Source: Cohnella panacarvi Gsoil 349
Lineage (GTDB): Bacteria > Bacillota > Bacilli > Paenibacillales > Paenibacillaceae
DNA: 64,000 nucleotides
NCBI RefSeq assembly: GCF_000515335.1
Contig: NZ_KI911563.1
Location: 4,663,233 to 4,727,232 of the forward strand
Reading direction: 5' to 3'
Shown here: one piece after another, positions 46,579-55,221 of the stretch
How positions within the stretch are numbered: the stretch's first letter is position 1
Layout of the letters: every line of letters begins with the position of its first letter
Made by a program: the position numbers and the translations under genes
The notes under the pieces: generated by a model
The model's database searches: none
What the model was told of the DNA's origin: nothing
Seen by the model: only the letters and a program-made list of their open reading frames with translations

Positions 46579-47469
46579 ATGATTACATGCGAAGGGCTAG
46601 TGAAGATTTACAAAGCCGACGATCTAGAAGTCGTCGCGCTGCAAGGGCTTAACCTTAGCGTAAAGCCCGGCGAGATGATGGCGATCATCGGCAACAGCGG
46701 AAGCGGAAAGTCGACGCTGCTGAACATTCTCGGCGGATTGGATCGACCGTCCGCCGGGCAAGTGCAGGTCGGGCCTTGGAATCTGCTAAAGGTAAGCGAC
46801 GAGGATCTCGTTAAGTATAAGCGCGATACCGTCGGCTTCATCTGGCAGAACAACGCGCGCAACTTGCTGCCTTTCCTTACCGCGCTCGAGAACGTCGAGA
46901 TGCCGATGATGTTCGCCGGCAAGCTGGACCGGGCGTATGCGAAGCAGTTGCTCGAATGGGTCGGGTTGAAGGACCGTATGCACAATAAGCTGCAGCAGCT
47001 GTCCGGAGGCGAGCAGCAGCGCGTGGCGATCGCCATCTCCTTGGCGAACCGTCCGCAACTGCTGCTGGCGGACGAACCGACAGGCTCCGTCGATACGCGC
47101 ACCTCCGACGTCATCATGGACATTTTCCGCAGGTTCAATAAGGAACTCGGGCTTACGATCGTGATCGTCACGCACGACCTGTCGCTCGCCGGCAAAGTCG
47201 ACCGCGTCGTCGCCATTCGGGACGGATTAACGAGCACGGAATTCCTCAAGCGCAACCCGAATCTCGATCTGTCGTTGCCGCTGTCCGGCGGACATTCGCT
47301 CGAGGAAGTGCACGAAGCTTACGTCGTCGTCGACCGCGTAGGACGGATGCAAATCCCGAAGGAATACTTGAAGGCGCTCGAGATCGGAGACAAAGCGACG
47401 ATGGAATTCGACGGAGACAAAATCATTATTACCGCACCGAAAACTTTGGAGGGGGAAGAAACCGCATGA
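46579..47469 (+). CDS. ABC transporter ATPase fused to an AbrB-like domain
   Basis: Second ATPase of the operon (296 aa). The ABC domain (1-225) has Walker A GNSGSGKST, signature LSGGEQQRVAIAISL and Walker B LLLADEPTGSVD. The C-terminal part (about 249-289) reads VVDRVGRMQIPKEYLKALEI, then a DKATMEF and IIITAPK pattern: the swapped-hairpin AbrB/SpoVT fold, normally a DNA-binding domain. In this context it may serve as a dimerisation module; binding to DNA is possible but not shown. ATG 46579 starts 3 bp after the permease; it overlaps the next gene by 4 bp (ATGA). Confidence 0.88.
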   Translation: MITCEGLVKIYKADDLEVVALQGLNLSVKPGEMMAIIGNSGSGKSTLLNILGGLDRPSAGQVQVGPWNLLKVSDEDLVKYKRDTVGFIWQNNARNLLPFLTALENVEMPMMFAGKLDRAYAKQLLEWVGLKDRMHNKLQQLSGGEQQRVAIAISLANRPQLLLADEPTGSVDTRTSDVIMDIFRRFNKELGLTIVIVTHDLSLAGKVDRVVAIRDGLTSTEFLKRNPNLDLSLPLSGGHSLEEVHEAYVVVDRVGRMQIPKEYLKALEIGDKATMEFDGDKIIITAPKTLEGEETA

Positions 47470-49175
47470 CACAAAGACATCAAGCACGCAAATGGCTCCT
47501 CGCCGGGACGGCTCTTACGCTGCTCGTTCCCGTATTGGCGGCATGCAGCACGAAGAACGATGAAAGCGACCCGAACAACCGCCACACGCTCCGTATCGGT
47601 ACGCTGTACGGCAGCGCGCAGGACGATCAGTATTACCGCCAGCAGTATACGGATTTATTCGAGTTCGATCACGGCAATATCGACATCGAGATCGTTCCGG
47701 CGATCGACTGGAACCAAATGCAATTCGACCAGGATCCATCGAAGCCTTACCAACAGCCGGATCCGATGGAGAAAGTCAAAGCCATTATGACCGGAGATCG
47801 TCCGGTAGACGTCATGATTCTCGATATGAGCTTGCTCCCGCAGCTTGTGAACGAGAACATGCTGAAGCAGCTCGATCCGCTTCTTAAGGAAGACGAGATC
47901 GACACCAATGCGTTCGTGCCGACCGTGATCGACGGCATTAAGGAGCAGGGGAACGGATTCATCTACGCGCTGACGCCGACGTTCTCTCCTTCCGCGCTAT
48001 ATTACAATAAGAAGCTATTCTCCAAGCAGGGAGTAGAGCCGCCTACCGACGGTATGAGCTGGGATGACGTGTTTAACCTGGCTAGACGCATGAAGCAAGG
48101 CCAAGGCAAAGACGCGGTCTTCGGCTTCACGTTCAACCAATGGGGCGGAAGCAATGGATATTACGATATTCAAGGCTTCGGAGCGCCGTTGCAGCTTCGC
48201 ATGTTCGATGACAAAGCAGAGACGATGACCGTTAATACGCCGCAGTGGGAAGCGCTGTGGAAGATGGTAACCGACCTGAGCAAAGATCATATCATTCCGA
48301 CCCAAGAAGATATGCAGGCGATTTACGACGAGCAGAACAAAGCGGCTACGGATGGGAATATCCGCTACAATCCTTATCAAGGCCAGCTGTTCCTGAACGG
48401 CAAAGTGGCCATGACGGTCGGCGACTACGGCATGATCAGCCAAATTCAGCAGATGAACGCGAACGCGGATAAGCTGAAAATGGATAAGCTGGAGTGGGAT
48501 GTCGTCACGATGCCTTTCTTCCAAGAGAAACCGGGAGTCGGCGGCAGCATTTATTTGAACCAATTGGCCGGCATTAACGCGAAAGCGGAAAATCCGGACG
48601 ACGCATGGGAATTCATCAAGTTCATGAACGGCGAGAAGTCGGCGAAGTTCAAGTCCCGCAGCACGTATGAAATGTCCTCTCTTAAATCGTTCATCAAAAT
48701 CAGAGAAGGCATGGATTCGTTCAATATCGATGCGTTCACGAAGATGAAGCCTGCGCCGGTATCCCAGTCGTCCCTTAAGGACCAGGAGCTGTACCGCCAG
48801 AAGCCTAACCTGAACATGGTGAACGAGCTCGGCAACCAGGCTTACAACAAAATCATTCAAGGAACGAAGACGGTCAAGGAAGCGCTCGAGGAATGGCAGA
48901 CGAGAGGCAACGATCTGCTGCAGAAGATCAAGACGAATCCGGACGGCCCGATCGAAGGCATCTATGACGACGTATACGGTGGCGGCGGCAACATCCCGTT
49001 CGAGAAGCTTGAGTTGATGAGAGCGGCCGGAGAGGTCGTCGAGTCCGACGCCGCGGAATCGTCCGAAGCAACGACGGAAGAAGCGCCGGCAGATGACACG
49101 GCAGATGATTCTGCAGCGTCCGATTCCGCAGAAGGTTCCGCTGCATCATCGGAAGCCGTTCAAGTCGTTGAATAA
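47466..49175 (+). CDS. Extracellular solute-binding lipoprotein (family 1)
   Basis: 569-residue substrate-binding protein of the sugar type. Lipobox LAAC (Cys 27). The body shows NIDIEIVPAIDWNQM, DVMILDMSLLPQLVNENML, YALTPTFSPSALYYNKKLF and EDAWEF-like (NPDDAWEFIKFMNGEKSA) features. It ends in a low-complexity tail (about 525-569) of Ala, Ser, Asp and Glu. Such proteins normally serve importers, yet this one ends an export-type operon, and no importer permeases are near. It overlaps the ATPase gene by 4 bp, so it is surely coexpressed. Confidence 0.88.
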   Translation: MTQRHQARKWLLAGTALTLLVPVLAACSTKNDESDPNNRHTLRIGTLYGSAQDDQYYRQQYTDLFEFDHGNIDIEIVPAIDWNQMQFDQDPSKPYQQPDPMEKVKAIMTGDRPVDVMILDMSLLPQLVNENMLKQLDPLLKEDEIDTNAFVPTVIDGIKEQGNGFIYALTPTFSPSALYYNKKLFSKQGVEPPTDGMSWDDVFNLARRMKQGQGKDAVFGFTFNQWGGSNGYYDIQGFGAPLQLRMFDDKAETMTVNTPQWEALWKMVTDLSKDHIIPTQEDMQAIYDEQNKAATDGNIRYNPYQGQLFLNGKVAMTVGDYGMISQIQQMNANADKLKMDKLEWDVVTMPFFQEKPGVGGSIYLNQLAGINAKAENPDDAWEFIKFMNGEKSAKFKSRSTYEMSSLKSFIKIREGMDSFNIDAFTKMKPAPVSQSSLKDQELYRQKPNLNMVNELGNQAYNKIIQGTKTVKEALEEWQTRGNDLLQKIKTNPDGPIEGIYDDVYGGGGNIPFEKLELMRAAGEVVESDAAESSEATTEEAPADDTADDSAASDSAEGSAASSEAVQVVE

Positions 49176-49192
49176 AGCGTAAGGATTGCGAA

Positions 49193-49245
49193 GCACCCCG
49201 CAGCGTATCGTCGGAGATCCGATAATCTGCTGCGGGGTGCATTCT
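49193..49245 (+). terminator. Hairpin ending the ABC export operon
   Basis: Perfect 12-bp stem GCACCCCGCAGC/GCTGCGGGGTGC with a 24-nt loop, followed by ATTCTATTG. Stable, but with only a weak T run. Confidence 0.65.
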
Positions 49246-49322
49246 ATTGTCAGGAGCGGGTTTCAAAAACGGTTCCGCCGTGCATCCTAGAAGGAACGAC
49301 CCGGATTACGGAGGGATGTACG

Positions 49323-49487
49323 TTGAAATGGGTATACTGGTCCAGGCTGTATGAGAGCAAGTTCCAAGTAGGATGTCTTGTGCAAAGGATGGAGCATGAC
49401 GGCTGGGTGTTCGGCATCGATATGCCGCGCGAAATCGAGGTATACCGGTCCCGCAAAGGGCGCTACGGCGTCCGCTACCTGCCTTGA
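49323..49487 (+). CDS. Small conserved-looking ORF, unknown function
   Basis: 54-codon ORF: TTG 49323 preceded by GGAGGG 6 nt before. It begins KWVYWSRLYESKFQVG and ends REIEVYRSRKGRYGVRYLP, aromatic- and arginine-rich, without signal or membrane helix. No family was recognised. The ribosome binding site and backbone-like codon use support a real gene, but it is too short to be sure. Confidence 0.45.
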   Translation: MKWVYWSRLYESKFQVGCLVQRMEHDGWVFGIDMPREIEVYRSRKGRYGVRYLP

Positions 49488-49504
49488 GCTTGTCGTCCCG
49501 ACTC

Positions 49505-49533
49505 TTGGCATTCGAGGCCGTCTGTGCTAAGCT
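49505..49533 (+). promoter_or_regulatory. Possible sigma-A promoter before the YycC-like gene
   Basis: TTGGCA (49505-49510), 17-bp spacer, TAAGCT (49528-49533), 33 bp before the start codon. Confidence 0.35.
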
Positions 49534-49566
49534 GAGACCGACGCCAGTTGCTTAGGAGGAACGACG

Positions 49567-49740
49567 ATGAGACCGATGCCGATATCGGCGGATACAGCCC
49601 TGAAACTTTCGAAATTCATGAACGTGCCGGTGGAGCATTTGATGCATATGCCCCAACATGTCTTGCTCCAGAAGCTTGCGGAGATGGCGATGGCCGAAGG
49701 CGGTAAAGACAAATCCGATAATGGCGGGAAAACCGAATAA
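49567..49740 (+). CDS. YycC-like small protein
   Basis: 57-residue protein starting ATG 49567 directly after AGGAGGAACGACG. ISADTALKLSKFMNVPVEHL and MHMPQHVLLQKLAEM match the pattern remembered for the YycC-like family of Bacilli, small cytoplasmic proteins of unknown role. The C-terminus is hydrophilic and Lys/Gly/Asp-rich. It lies just before a tRNA cluster with its own promoter. Confidence 0.65.
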   Translation: MRPMPISADTALKLSKFMNVPVEHLMHMPQHVLLQKLAEMAMAEGGKDKSDNGGKTE

Positions 49741-49753
49741 GTCAATTCGGAAG

Positions 49754-49783
49754 TTGACACGGGGCATGGCAATAGGGTATATT
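49754..49783 (+). promoter_or_regulatory. Sigma-A promoter of the tRNA-fMet/tRNA-Ile unit
   Basis: TTGACA (49754-49759), 18-bp spacer, TATATT (49778-49783). The first tRNA begins 38 bp downstream. Confidence 0.75.
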
Positions 49784-49821
49784 ATTATTTGTCGCCAATA
49801 AAAGGCACCTATTACTATCGA

Positions 49822-49898
<77 letters not shown>

Positions 49899-49922
49899 AC
49901 CTTTTTCACCGGACCTAGACGA

Positions 49923-49999
<77 letters not shown>

Positions 50000-50036
50000 A
50001 CAGCAGAATTGAAGAACGAACTCATAGGTATCCAAT

Positions 50037-50083
50037 CAAGAGAGATCCCGTTGCTCGCAGGAGCATGGGGTCTCTTGCTTTTA
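50037..50083 (+). terminator. Terminator after tRNA-Ile2
   Basis: CAAGAGA-x-ATCCC pairs with GGGG-TCTCTTG, with a GCTC..GAGC inner hairpin, then CTTTTATT. Confidence 0.7.
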
Positions 50084-50210
50084 TTCGAATTTACTTTGAC
50101 GAATTGGGGGAGGGATTGGATAAGTTGACCTTGCTATAAGCCGCCGATCCGTGGTAATATAAAGTCTGTTGTCACGGTTAGCGGATCATTCCGAAGCTGG
50201 CAACGAACGT

Positions 50211-50299
50211 GCCGGGGTGGCGGAATTGGCAGACGCACAGGACTTAAAATCCTGCGGTGGGTGACCACCGTACGGGTTCGACCCCCGTCCTCGGCACCA
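50211..50299 (+). tRNA. tRNA-Leu(UAA), island insertion site
   Basis: 89 nt, type II tRNA with a long variable arm (GGTGGGTGACCACC) and encoded CCA; the anticodon loop CTTAAAA gives TAA. Its 3' 68 nt are duplicated at 60805, marking site-specific integration of the island that follows. Confidence 0.95.
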
Positions 50300-50301
50300 C
50301 T
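50232..50301 (+). repeat. Left attachment repeat (inside tRNA-Leu)
   Basis: 70 bp starting GACGCACAGGACTTAAAATC and ending CGGCACCACT, identical to 60805-60874. It covers the anticodon arm, variable arm, T arm and acceptor 3' strand. Confidence 0.95.
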
Positions 50302-50389
50302 TAATTTTATTGGTTTTTTGCATAACGGTGCTAATGCTAAAAGTGCACGAGTCCTGTGGTACTATTCACTACACAGGATTTCGAAAGAT

Positions 50390-50437
50390 AAATCCCTTTT
50401 TTGACTTGCTGAGATCAGGTCAAGGAGGGATTTTTTT
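50390..50437 (+). terminator. Hairpin overlapping the recombinase start
   Basis: AAATCCCT pairs with AGGGATTT, with an inner GAC/GTC stem, then seven T residues. It resembles a terminator for tRNA-Leu supplied by the island, and its right arm contains the AGGAGGG ribosome binding site of the recombinase, so folding would also hide that site. An inverted repeat TCCTGTG/CACAGGA lies upstream at about 50351-50378. Confidence 0.55.
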
Positions 50438-51054
50438 GTACAAGAAAAGAGTAAAGGGAGTGCAATCTAAATTCATTGCGGATTGGAAAGAATGCTTGGA
50501 GAGGTTCTTACGTTTTAAACGAGCTCAAAGTAAAAGTGAGTTAACGAATGGATGACTATCGGAGACATATCTCGATGTTTTTTCGGAGATATGATTCGGA
50601 CTGGGTGGTGTATGAAAATATCGACCAAAAATCTTGAAGCGTCTGTTGGAACTACCCGACAAACACACATTTGCTGGTACCGATTAGAATGCAAACTATA
50701 CGGTCTATAAAACAGTTGCTTTCAGCACGGCATTCAGAGTGGTCTGCTAAAACGCCCATATTTTGCACATGGGAAGGAAATTCGCTAACAAGGCATACAT
50801 GGGGGATAGGATGGAGGTTTACTCTAACGCACGTGGAATGAAAATAAGACCATATGATTTGCGGCATGTTTTTCGTTGAATTTTCTACGCAATGGTGCTT
50901 CGGTATTTGCATTACAAAAAGCTTAGGACATACAGATTTGACGATGACAAAGCGGTATGTTGCTCTTTCGAATGAAGATCTAAAGAAACAACATAACTAT
51001 GCATCACCAATCCATTCGCTAGTACCTGAGAAAAATCGGATAGGTAAATTATAG
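50436..51054 (+). pseudogene. Tyrosine recombinase (island integrase), broken
   Basis: Pieces of one integrase in different frames. N-terminus from TTG 50436: YKKRVKGVQSKFIADWKECL and LERFLRFKRAQSKSELTN, then a stop; the next frame continues DDYRRHISMFFRRYDSDW. A large central part is missing. The C-terminal catalytic part appears in three frames: RPYDLRHVF (Arg-x-x-His box), LNFLRNGASVFALQK, and SLGHTDLTMTKRYVALSNED with the Leu-Gly-His box and the catalytic Tyr. A one-base loss in an A run (near 50917) breaks the last two. The gene starts at the tRNA end of the island, the normal place for its integrase. It cannot encode an active enzyme. Confidence 0.85.
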
Positions 51055-51056
51055 TT

Positions 51057-51506
51057 CTAAGGGGCGGAAAATCCGTCCCTTTTTACTTTTTTGGATAATT
51101 TCTCAATGACCCAGTTCTCTACTTCTTTAATTGAAACCCCATGATCTAAAGCCACTTGCTATTCTAACCTTCAAATATTGTGGTTGATATCCCTTACGCA
51201 CTCATATGAATAGCGGAGGGAAATTGACCATTTTTACTCTTACAGCGAAATCACCATTCTAGAACAAAAAGATTAGGTTTGAAGAAGGTGTGTAGCTAAT
51301 TATGACGAATTATTGGAGACAAATATTAATATTGAGAATTAGAGAGTGGGTAACTCAAAAAACAAGTATTTGACCTGAGTGGATTATCCCTATAAGTACG
51401 ATCTTCTAAGATTGTGTCTTATGGTTACTTTGCGATAAGTAATATTAAAGTTGATCTTACTAAAGACATAACCCTATATTGCAATTCTTCAAAGGAGTAT
51501 TGTCCA
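51057..51506. other. AT-rich gap with a minus-strand gene remnant
   Basis: 450 bp without an intact gene. On the minus strand (51158 to 51057) an open stretch reads LDHGVSIKEVENWVIEKLSK and ends at a stop; it looks like the C-terminus of a lost gene. A possible promoter for the SIR2 gene, TTGACC at 51370 and TATAAG at 51391, has a short 15-bp spacer. Nothing else was recognised. Confidence 0.35.
51059..51084 (+). terminator. Terminator after the recombinase remnant
   Basis: AGGGGCGGA pairs with TCCGTCCCT around AAA, then five T residues. Confidence 0.7.
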
Positions 51507-54500
51507 ATGTGGATAACGAAACATATCGATCTTCCTGATGAAATAATTGAAGCCCAGAAAAAAGGTGAACTTGTAATTTTCGCTGGAGCAGGTGTATCAA
51601 CACCACCTCCATCAAATTTACCGAATTTCGAAAAATTAGCTAATGCGATTGCACAAGGTTATATTCCGTATAATAAATCCACTTCAATAGACACCTTTTT
51701 GGGGAAATTGCTAAACAGAGGAATAAGAGTGCATGAAAAAGTCATAGAGCTACTAACCTCACCAGATTCTAAACCTTGTTCTTATCATAAAAACATAATA
51801 AAGCTATTCGATAAAGATGATATTAAAATTGTAACAACGAACTTCGACGATCATTTTAGAAGTGCAGCTTATGGTCTTGAATTGCCTATTTATTCAGCTC
51901 CAGCACTGCCATTGGGTCGTGATTTTACTGGAATTATTCATTTACATGGAAGTGTAACAAAGAGACCGCATGATTTAGTGATAACAGATAGCGATTTCGG
52001 AAGAGCATATTTTACAGATGGCTGGGCTACTACATTTTTAAGGGGTATGTTCTCTAACTATGTAGTTCTTTTTATTGGATTTAGTGCAAATGATCCCGTT
52101 ATTCAATACATTGCACGTGGATTGGGATCAAACAATCGTAATAGATATGCATTTACTGAAGAAGGGCAACACGAACATTGGAATCACCTACAGATCAAAT
52201 ACATTGAATACCCGTATTCCAGGCATCAATTGTTAGAAGAAGCAATTGAAGCTTGGGTTGTTCGGACACAAATGGGTGTATTTGAACAACGGAAGCTTAT
52301 AAAAGATATTGCTGAAAACCCTCCTGAATTGAATGCAGTCGATGAAAGCTATATCAGACATCAGTTAAAAGACCAGTTAGGAGCACAACATTTTTTTGAG
52401 TTCTCTAAGGATTTTCAATGGGTAGAGTGGATGGATAGTAACAATTATTTGGATTCCCTCTTTAAGATTGATACAGAACTTACGCCGATTAAACATATGC
52501 AAGCGATATGGTTTTCCAGTTTCCTTGGCGATGACTCAGAGAGAATGTTAAAACTAATCATGGATAAAAATGCCATAGGAAGTTATTTTAAAGACTATCT
52601 AATGAGAGCATTGCAATTGAAAAGTGTAAACCTATCTGCTGATCATTTTGGTAAATGGCTACCGGTTATTTTGAACCATGTTAATTTTAATAGGAAGGAA
52701 GATCAAATAGAATTTATTTGTAAAGATTTGGAGTATCCGAAAAACAGGGACCAAATTATTGTTTTTATTAAATACTTGACTACTCCAATTACTAAGTATA
52801 GAAAGAAATTTTCACTTTCTGAAAGCAATAATGAATTCGTTGATGTAGAAATAGAAATTCAAGGTGATACTTATTGGTTAAGACAGATTTGGTCAAAGTA
52901 TGTCGCACCAAACCTTGATTTTTTTTCATTTCCTATACTGAATCTATTAATTAATCAACTTCAACTGGTAACTCACCTTCAAAAAGCAACAGGGCATGGA
53001 GATTGGGACCCTATTAGTTTCTCGCGTTCTGCAATCGAACCGCATGAACAAGACCGATATCCAGATAGTATGGATATTGTTATTGATGGTTGTAGAGACT
53101 CACTAAAATACTTAATCGATCATGATGTGGATCTTGCTTCTTCGATTATTAACCAATGTTTTATGAGTGATAGCAAATTACTAAAACGAATTGCTATCCA
53201 TTCATTTAAGTTACTTGATACAATCACTTATGATGGAAAGTTACAATGGGTAATAGAAAATGAATTATTGTTTAAATCAGATTTTAAGCATGAGGTATAT
53301 CAGCTAATTAAACATGTATATTTTCAAGTGACAATCAAAAGTAAGAGGCAGTTTTTGAAGAATATTAAGGATGAGTTTGAGAAGAAAAGAGCGGTATTAG
53401 AAGATTCCAGAAAAGAAAGTATGGATTATGAAGAGTTTAATTTATACTACTGGCTTACTGTTTCAGACGAAAATTGCAGATTAGCAAGAAGAGCCTTTAA
53501 AGATGCAAAAAGGAGAAATAAGCGTTTTGAGGCGAGAGACGAATATCCTGATTTTACTCACTGGAGTTCGACTGGTGGTTTTGTAAGGTTATCTAGCAAA
53601 GTAACAGTAGATAAATTATTATCAAAAGACCCTGATGATCCTACCGATTTAAATTGGCTTATGAATTACAAAGAGAAAGATAGTTTCTTTGATAGACGAG
53701 AAGGTTTTTTAGAGGTTGTTAGTTCCGCAATTGCCACTCAACCTGCATGGGGGTGGAAATTGATGAGGCGTTTGGTAGCTCCTCCGAAAAAGTGGAAAAC
53801 TGATCTGTGGAAGTCTGTTATAAATGGTTTAAAAGAAACGAATTTATCAAATGAAATGTGGTTTGAACTTTCTAAAACCTTATTAGACCATCGGTACCTC
53901 AATACGCTGCGTTATGAGATTGCATATCTTTTTGATAAGGCAACAAAGTCTGTTGGAACAGATTTTCAACAAAGTATCAGTGTAATAATAAAAATTTTTA
54001 ATAAAATATTCAACGCGTCGGAAAATTCCGATATCTCTGCGACTGATGATCCATTTATTCAAGCTATCAATCATCCTGTTGGTAAGCTAACTGAATTTTT
54101 CTTCTGGGTATATATAGAGAGCTTTAATGATGATGGGGCTAATAAGCAAATCATAAGTGAAATTAAGAAGGATGTTTTTTCTAAGCTGATTAATCAAAAA
54201 AATGATAAAGCTCAGTTGGGTCAAGTTATCCTTGCTCACAGATTGCATATTTTCTTGTCCGTTGATGAGAAATGGAGTAAAGATAATTTAATCCCATTAT
54301 TTGATCCTACGTATGATAAAGAAATGGCCATAAAGGCCTGGAATGGATATGCATATGGCGTAAGATGGAATGAGCGAATTCTAGAAAGTCTTTTCCCGAA
54401 CTTATTGTTGATATTACCTTTCACTAACGATATGAAAGCTAAAATTGAAGAAAGCATTTATCGCCTGTGCTCATCGATATTGTTATTCTCAACGGATTTC

Positions 54501-55046
54501 CATGAACCATTAATGAATCATTTTATTACGTCAGGAAATGGATACCAATTAACACTTCTGACCAAAGAGCTGAAACACAATACTATTCAGCTTGATGAAC
54601 AAGCTCTACTGACTGCTTGGCAAAATTGGTTAGGTAATTACATCACAGCCAGGCTTCAAAACCTTCCAGTCAGAATCAGTGATGATGAAATACTTGAAAT
54701 AATCGATTGGGTTCCTTACGTAGAACCTGTCATTGAAGAATTTGTAAATCTGTTGGTTACCTCTAGGCAGGTAAGATTGAAGAACAGTCATTTTATATAC
54801 CAAATCAGCGAAAATGAATTAGGCAAAAGGTATCCATTTACAATGTTGATTTTTTTAGATTACATTTTGAAAGATACTGATTTGGCCTTTTATGCTGAAG
54901 AGGCCTTCACCATTATGACGCATATACTTGAAGCACTAGGTAATAAAAATGATCACTATCCAATCGTTTGCGAGAAATTAATGCAATCCAATGTTTTGAG
55001 AGCTGTTGAGCTAAGGGAACAATATTATTTTAAGTTTAGATCATAA
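51507..55046 (+). CDS. SIR2-domain protein with long helical C-terminus, probable antiphage NADase
   Basis: 1179-residue protein. The N-terminal SIR2-like domain (about 20-270) shows the NAD-binding VIFAGAGVSTPP, TTNFDDHF (Asn-Asp), HLHGSVTK with the catalytic His and FIGFSANDPVIQYIARGL. The remaining 900 residues are mostly helical and charged, without a Walker A motif, so it is not a STAND ATPase; the end may correspond to DUF4020, known behind SIR2 domains. Related SIR2 defence proteins (DSR1/DSR2, Avs5, SIR2-HerA) deplete NAD on sensing phage, with the C-terminal part as sensor. ATG 51507 with AAGGAG 9 nt upstream was chosen over the frame start at 51414. It stands alone between the integrase remnant and hsdR; codon use is AT-rich. 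Confidence 0.85.
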   Translation: MWITKHIDLPDEIIEAQKKGELVIFAGAGVSTPPPSNLPNFEKLANAIAQGYIPYNKSTSIDTFLGKLLNRGIRVHEKVIELLTSPDSKPCSYHKNIIKLFDKDDIKIVTTNFDDHFRSAAYGLELPIYSAPALPLGRDFTGIIHLHGSVTKRPHDLVITDSDFGRAYFTDGWATTFLRGMFSNYVVLFIGFSANDPVIQYIARGLGSNNRNRYAFTEEGQHEHWNHLQIKYIEYPYSRHQLLEEAIEAWVVRTQMGVFEQRKLIKDIAENPPELNAVDESYIRHQLKDQLGAQHFFEFSKDFQWVEWMDSNNYLDSLFKIDTELTPIKHMQAIWFSSFLGDDSERMLKLIMDKNAIGSYFKDYLMRALQLKSVNLSADHFGKWLPVILNHVNFNRKEDQIEFICKDLEYPKNRDQIIVFIKYLTTPITKYRKKFSLSESNNEFVDVEIEIQGDTYWLRQIWSKYVAPNLDFFSFPILNLLINQLQLVTHLQKATGHGDWDPISFSRSAIEPHEQDRYPDSMDIVIDGCRDSLKYLIDHDVDLASSIINQCFMSDSKLLKRIAIHSFKLLDTITYDGKLQWVIENELLFKSDFKHEVYQLIKHVYFQVTIKSKRQFLKNIKDEFEKKRAVLEDSRKESMDYEEFNLYYWLTVSDENCRLARRAFKDAKRRNKRFEARDEYPDFTHWSSTGGFVRLSSKVTVDKLLSKDPDDPTDLNWLMNYKEKDSFFDRREGFLEVVSSAIATQPAWGWKLMRRLVAPPKKWKTDLWKSVINGLKETNLSNEMWFELSKTLLDHRYLNTLRYEIAYLFDKATKSVGTDFQQSISVIIKIFNKIFNASENSDISATDDPFIQAINHPVGKLTEFFFWVYIESFNDDGANKQIISEIKKDVFSKLINQKNDKAQLGQVILAHRLHIFLSVDEKWSKDNLIPLFDPTYDKEMAIKAWNGYAYGVRWNERILESLFPNLLLILPFTNDMKAKIEESIYRLCSSILLFSTDFHEPLMNHFITSGNGYQLTLLTKELKHNTIQLDEQALLTAWQNWLGNYITARLQNLPVRISDDEILEIIDWVPYVEPVIEEFVNLLVTSRQVRLKNSHFIYQISENELGKRYPFTMLIFLDYILKDTDLAFYAEEAFTIMTHILEALGNKNDHYPIVCEKLMQSNVLRAVELREQYYFKFRS

Positions 55047-55093
55047 TGGGAGAGTATGCTAATTACTACGTATTCTTTTAAATAACTGGGTTC

Positions 55094-55177
55094 GGTAAGA
55101 TAAATTCACTAATAGGTCGTGGATGGTTGACTTATCAAGTCTTTCCTGCGACTAGAGGACGCACAGGATCATAAAAT
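55094..55177 (+). repeat. Decayed internal copy of the island right-end sequence
   Basis: Aligns with 60742-60825: shared blocks include GTAARATAAAYTCA, GGTTGAYTTATCAAGYCTTT and GAGGACGCACAGGA, then ATAAAAT in place of CTTAAAATC. The similarity stops inside the tRNA part. An inverted repeat GACTT-ATC-AAGTC lies within it, a possible recombinase site. Confidence 0.75.
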
Positions 55178-55221
55178 GAACAATGAATGTGATTGTGTAA
55201 AATGTATACTACGGTCTAATT

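Noticed and set aside
50310-50555. 81-codon ORF as an independent gene
   Set aside because: Its last part is the N-terminus of the broken recombinase, starting at TTG 50436; the codons before that are tRNA-proximal spacer.
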